From positions 1 to 6,172 of the forward strand of contig CAYTTV010000109.1 of assembly GCA_964440915.1 (NCBI GenBank): a stretch of 6,172 nucleotides of DNA, given 5' to 3'. The notes under the pieces were generated by a model that was not told the DNA's origin, did no database searches, and saw only the letters and a program-made list of their open reading frames with translations. Shown here one piece after another: positions 5,792 through 6,172 of the stretch. Both the position numbers and the translations under genes were made by a program. The first letter of the stretch is position 1. Every line of letters starts with the position of its first letter. Source of the stretch: CAMPJM01 sp964440915. GTDB taxonomy: Bacteria; Bacteroidota; Bacteroidia; Cytophagales; Cyclobacteriaceae.

Positions 5792-6077
5792 TCTGGATCG
5801 AAACAGCAAGAAATCAGAGGAGAGAAATATTAGAATACTGGATTAAGAAGAACGGAAATAATAGATACAGTAGACGGATTTTCGCTACTTTCCGAAAAAG
5901 AATCAAATATTTGGCGGAATTTAACTATTTGGGTAAGCCTACAGATTTCAATGATCATAGAGTTACTGCCGCCGGACATTTCAGTATCTTTTATAAGTGC
6001 AGACGGACAGGATAAAAATAACAAGCATCTGGGATGACCGCCAGAACCCTGATGATTTACAAAAAGTGCTGGAATAA
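5776..6077 (+). pseudogene. ParE/RelE-family toxin, disrupted by a single-base frameshift
   Basis: The first 74 codons encode a typical RelE/ParE superfamily toxin of Bacteroidota: RIVWIETARNQRREILEYW near the N-terminus (residues 4-22), a basic helix RRIFATFRKRIKYL (33-46), LGKPTD (52-57) and the strand GHFSIFYK (67-74). In frame the protein then ends after CRRTG at 6015. From 6000 the next frame continues the family's C-terminus, with QTDRIKITSIWDDRQNP and then DDLQKVLE, stopping at 6075-6077. Joining the two gives about 100 residues, the usual family size. Loss of one base at about 5997-5999 (for example aag-gtg-cag becoming aag-tgcag) explains the break. The truncated product lacks the conserved final strand and is probably inactive. 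An AGAGGA at 5767-5772 lies close before the ATG. The toxin start overlaps the end of the antitoxin-like gene. A sequencing error is the main alternative. Confidence 0.82.
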
Positions 6078-6172
6078 AATTCAAACGCAGCACACACAAA
6101 ATAAACAGGTTATTGGGCGCAATCTGGAAATTCAGGCTTCTTAGCCACTTATAAACTAAACAGCACCCAGAA
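6078..6172. other. Unassigned 3' end of the window
   Basis: The last 95 bases follow the broken toxin gene. I find no terminator hairpin, promoter match, tRNA or recognisable coding start here. A minus-strand frame is open from the window edge back through the toxin gene, but its translation looks like a shadow of the toxin sequence and has no family resemblance. Confidence 0.5.

Noticed and set aside
5989..6016. Programmed ribosomal frameshift in the toxin gene
   Set aside because: No slippery heptamer or following hairpin is visible at the junction; a one-base deletion or sequencing error is simpler.
5830..6172. Minus-strand frame open from the right edge through the toxin gene
   Set aside because: It mirrors the toxin coding sequence, and the part outside the toxin gene shows no recognisable protein.
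1..6172. CRISPR array, insertion sequence, tRNA or rRNA
   Set aside because: No regularly spaced repeats, transposase-like reading frame with terminal repeats, cloverleaf or rRNA-like segment was seen.

Overview
The window looks like chromosomal DNA from a member of the Bacteroidota, probably a Cytophagia- or Flavobacteriia-like organism. Three intergenic sites match the Bacteroidota -7 promoter element TAnnTTTG. Start codons are preceded by A/T-rich leaders with little Shine-Dalgarno character. The membrane pyrophosphatase carries the residue signature of the Flavobacterium johnsoniae-type proton pump. Taxonomy below phylum is inference.

Layout. Bases 1-1737 hold a minus-strand pair: cysH (assimilatory APS/PAPS reductase, TTG start) followed after 60 bp by an NAD-dependent sugar-nucleotide epimerase/dehydratase, closed by a hairpin-plus-T terminator at 13-50. 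Bases 1738-1970 are a divergent intergenic region with one promoter-like element on each strand. Bases 1971-3024 hold a plus-strand pair with overlapping reading frames: a 6-pyruvoyl-tetrahydropterin synthase family enzyme and folE (GTP cyclohydrolase I), followed by a hairpin at 3035-3073. Bases 3025-3335 hold that terminator, an inverted repeat and a promoter match. Bases 3336-5564 are hppA, a 742-residue ion-pumping pyrophosphatase. Bases 5588-6077 hold what looks like a decaying toxin-antitoxin pair: a 67-residue protein joining a membrane segment to an antitoxin-like tail, and a ParE/RelE-type toxin broken by a one-base frameshift. Bases 6078-6172 show nothing I can identify.

How the genes work together. 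FolE makes 7,8-dihydroneopterin triphosphate from GTP and the PTPS-family protein is expected to consume it, so this overlapping pair encodes two consecutive pterin steps. The spacing of the PTPS active-site residues is that of animal PTPS, not of E. coli QueD, which favours a biopterin-type product. CysH supplies sulfite for cysteine synthesis. Its linkage to the epimerase is probably only shared transcription. HppA recycles pyrophosphate from biosynthesis into an ion gradient. The two most unusual points are the relocated gating glutamate in HppA and the chimeric-looking antitoxin next to a frameshifted toxin. I see no clear sign of a wholly new system.
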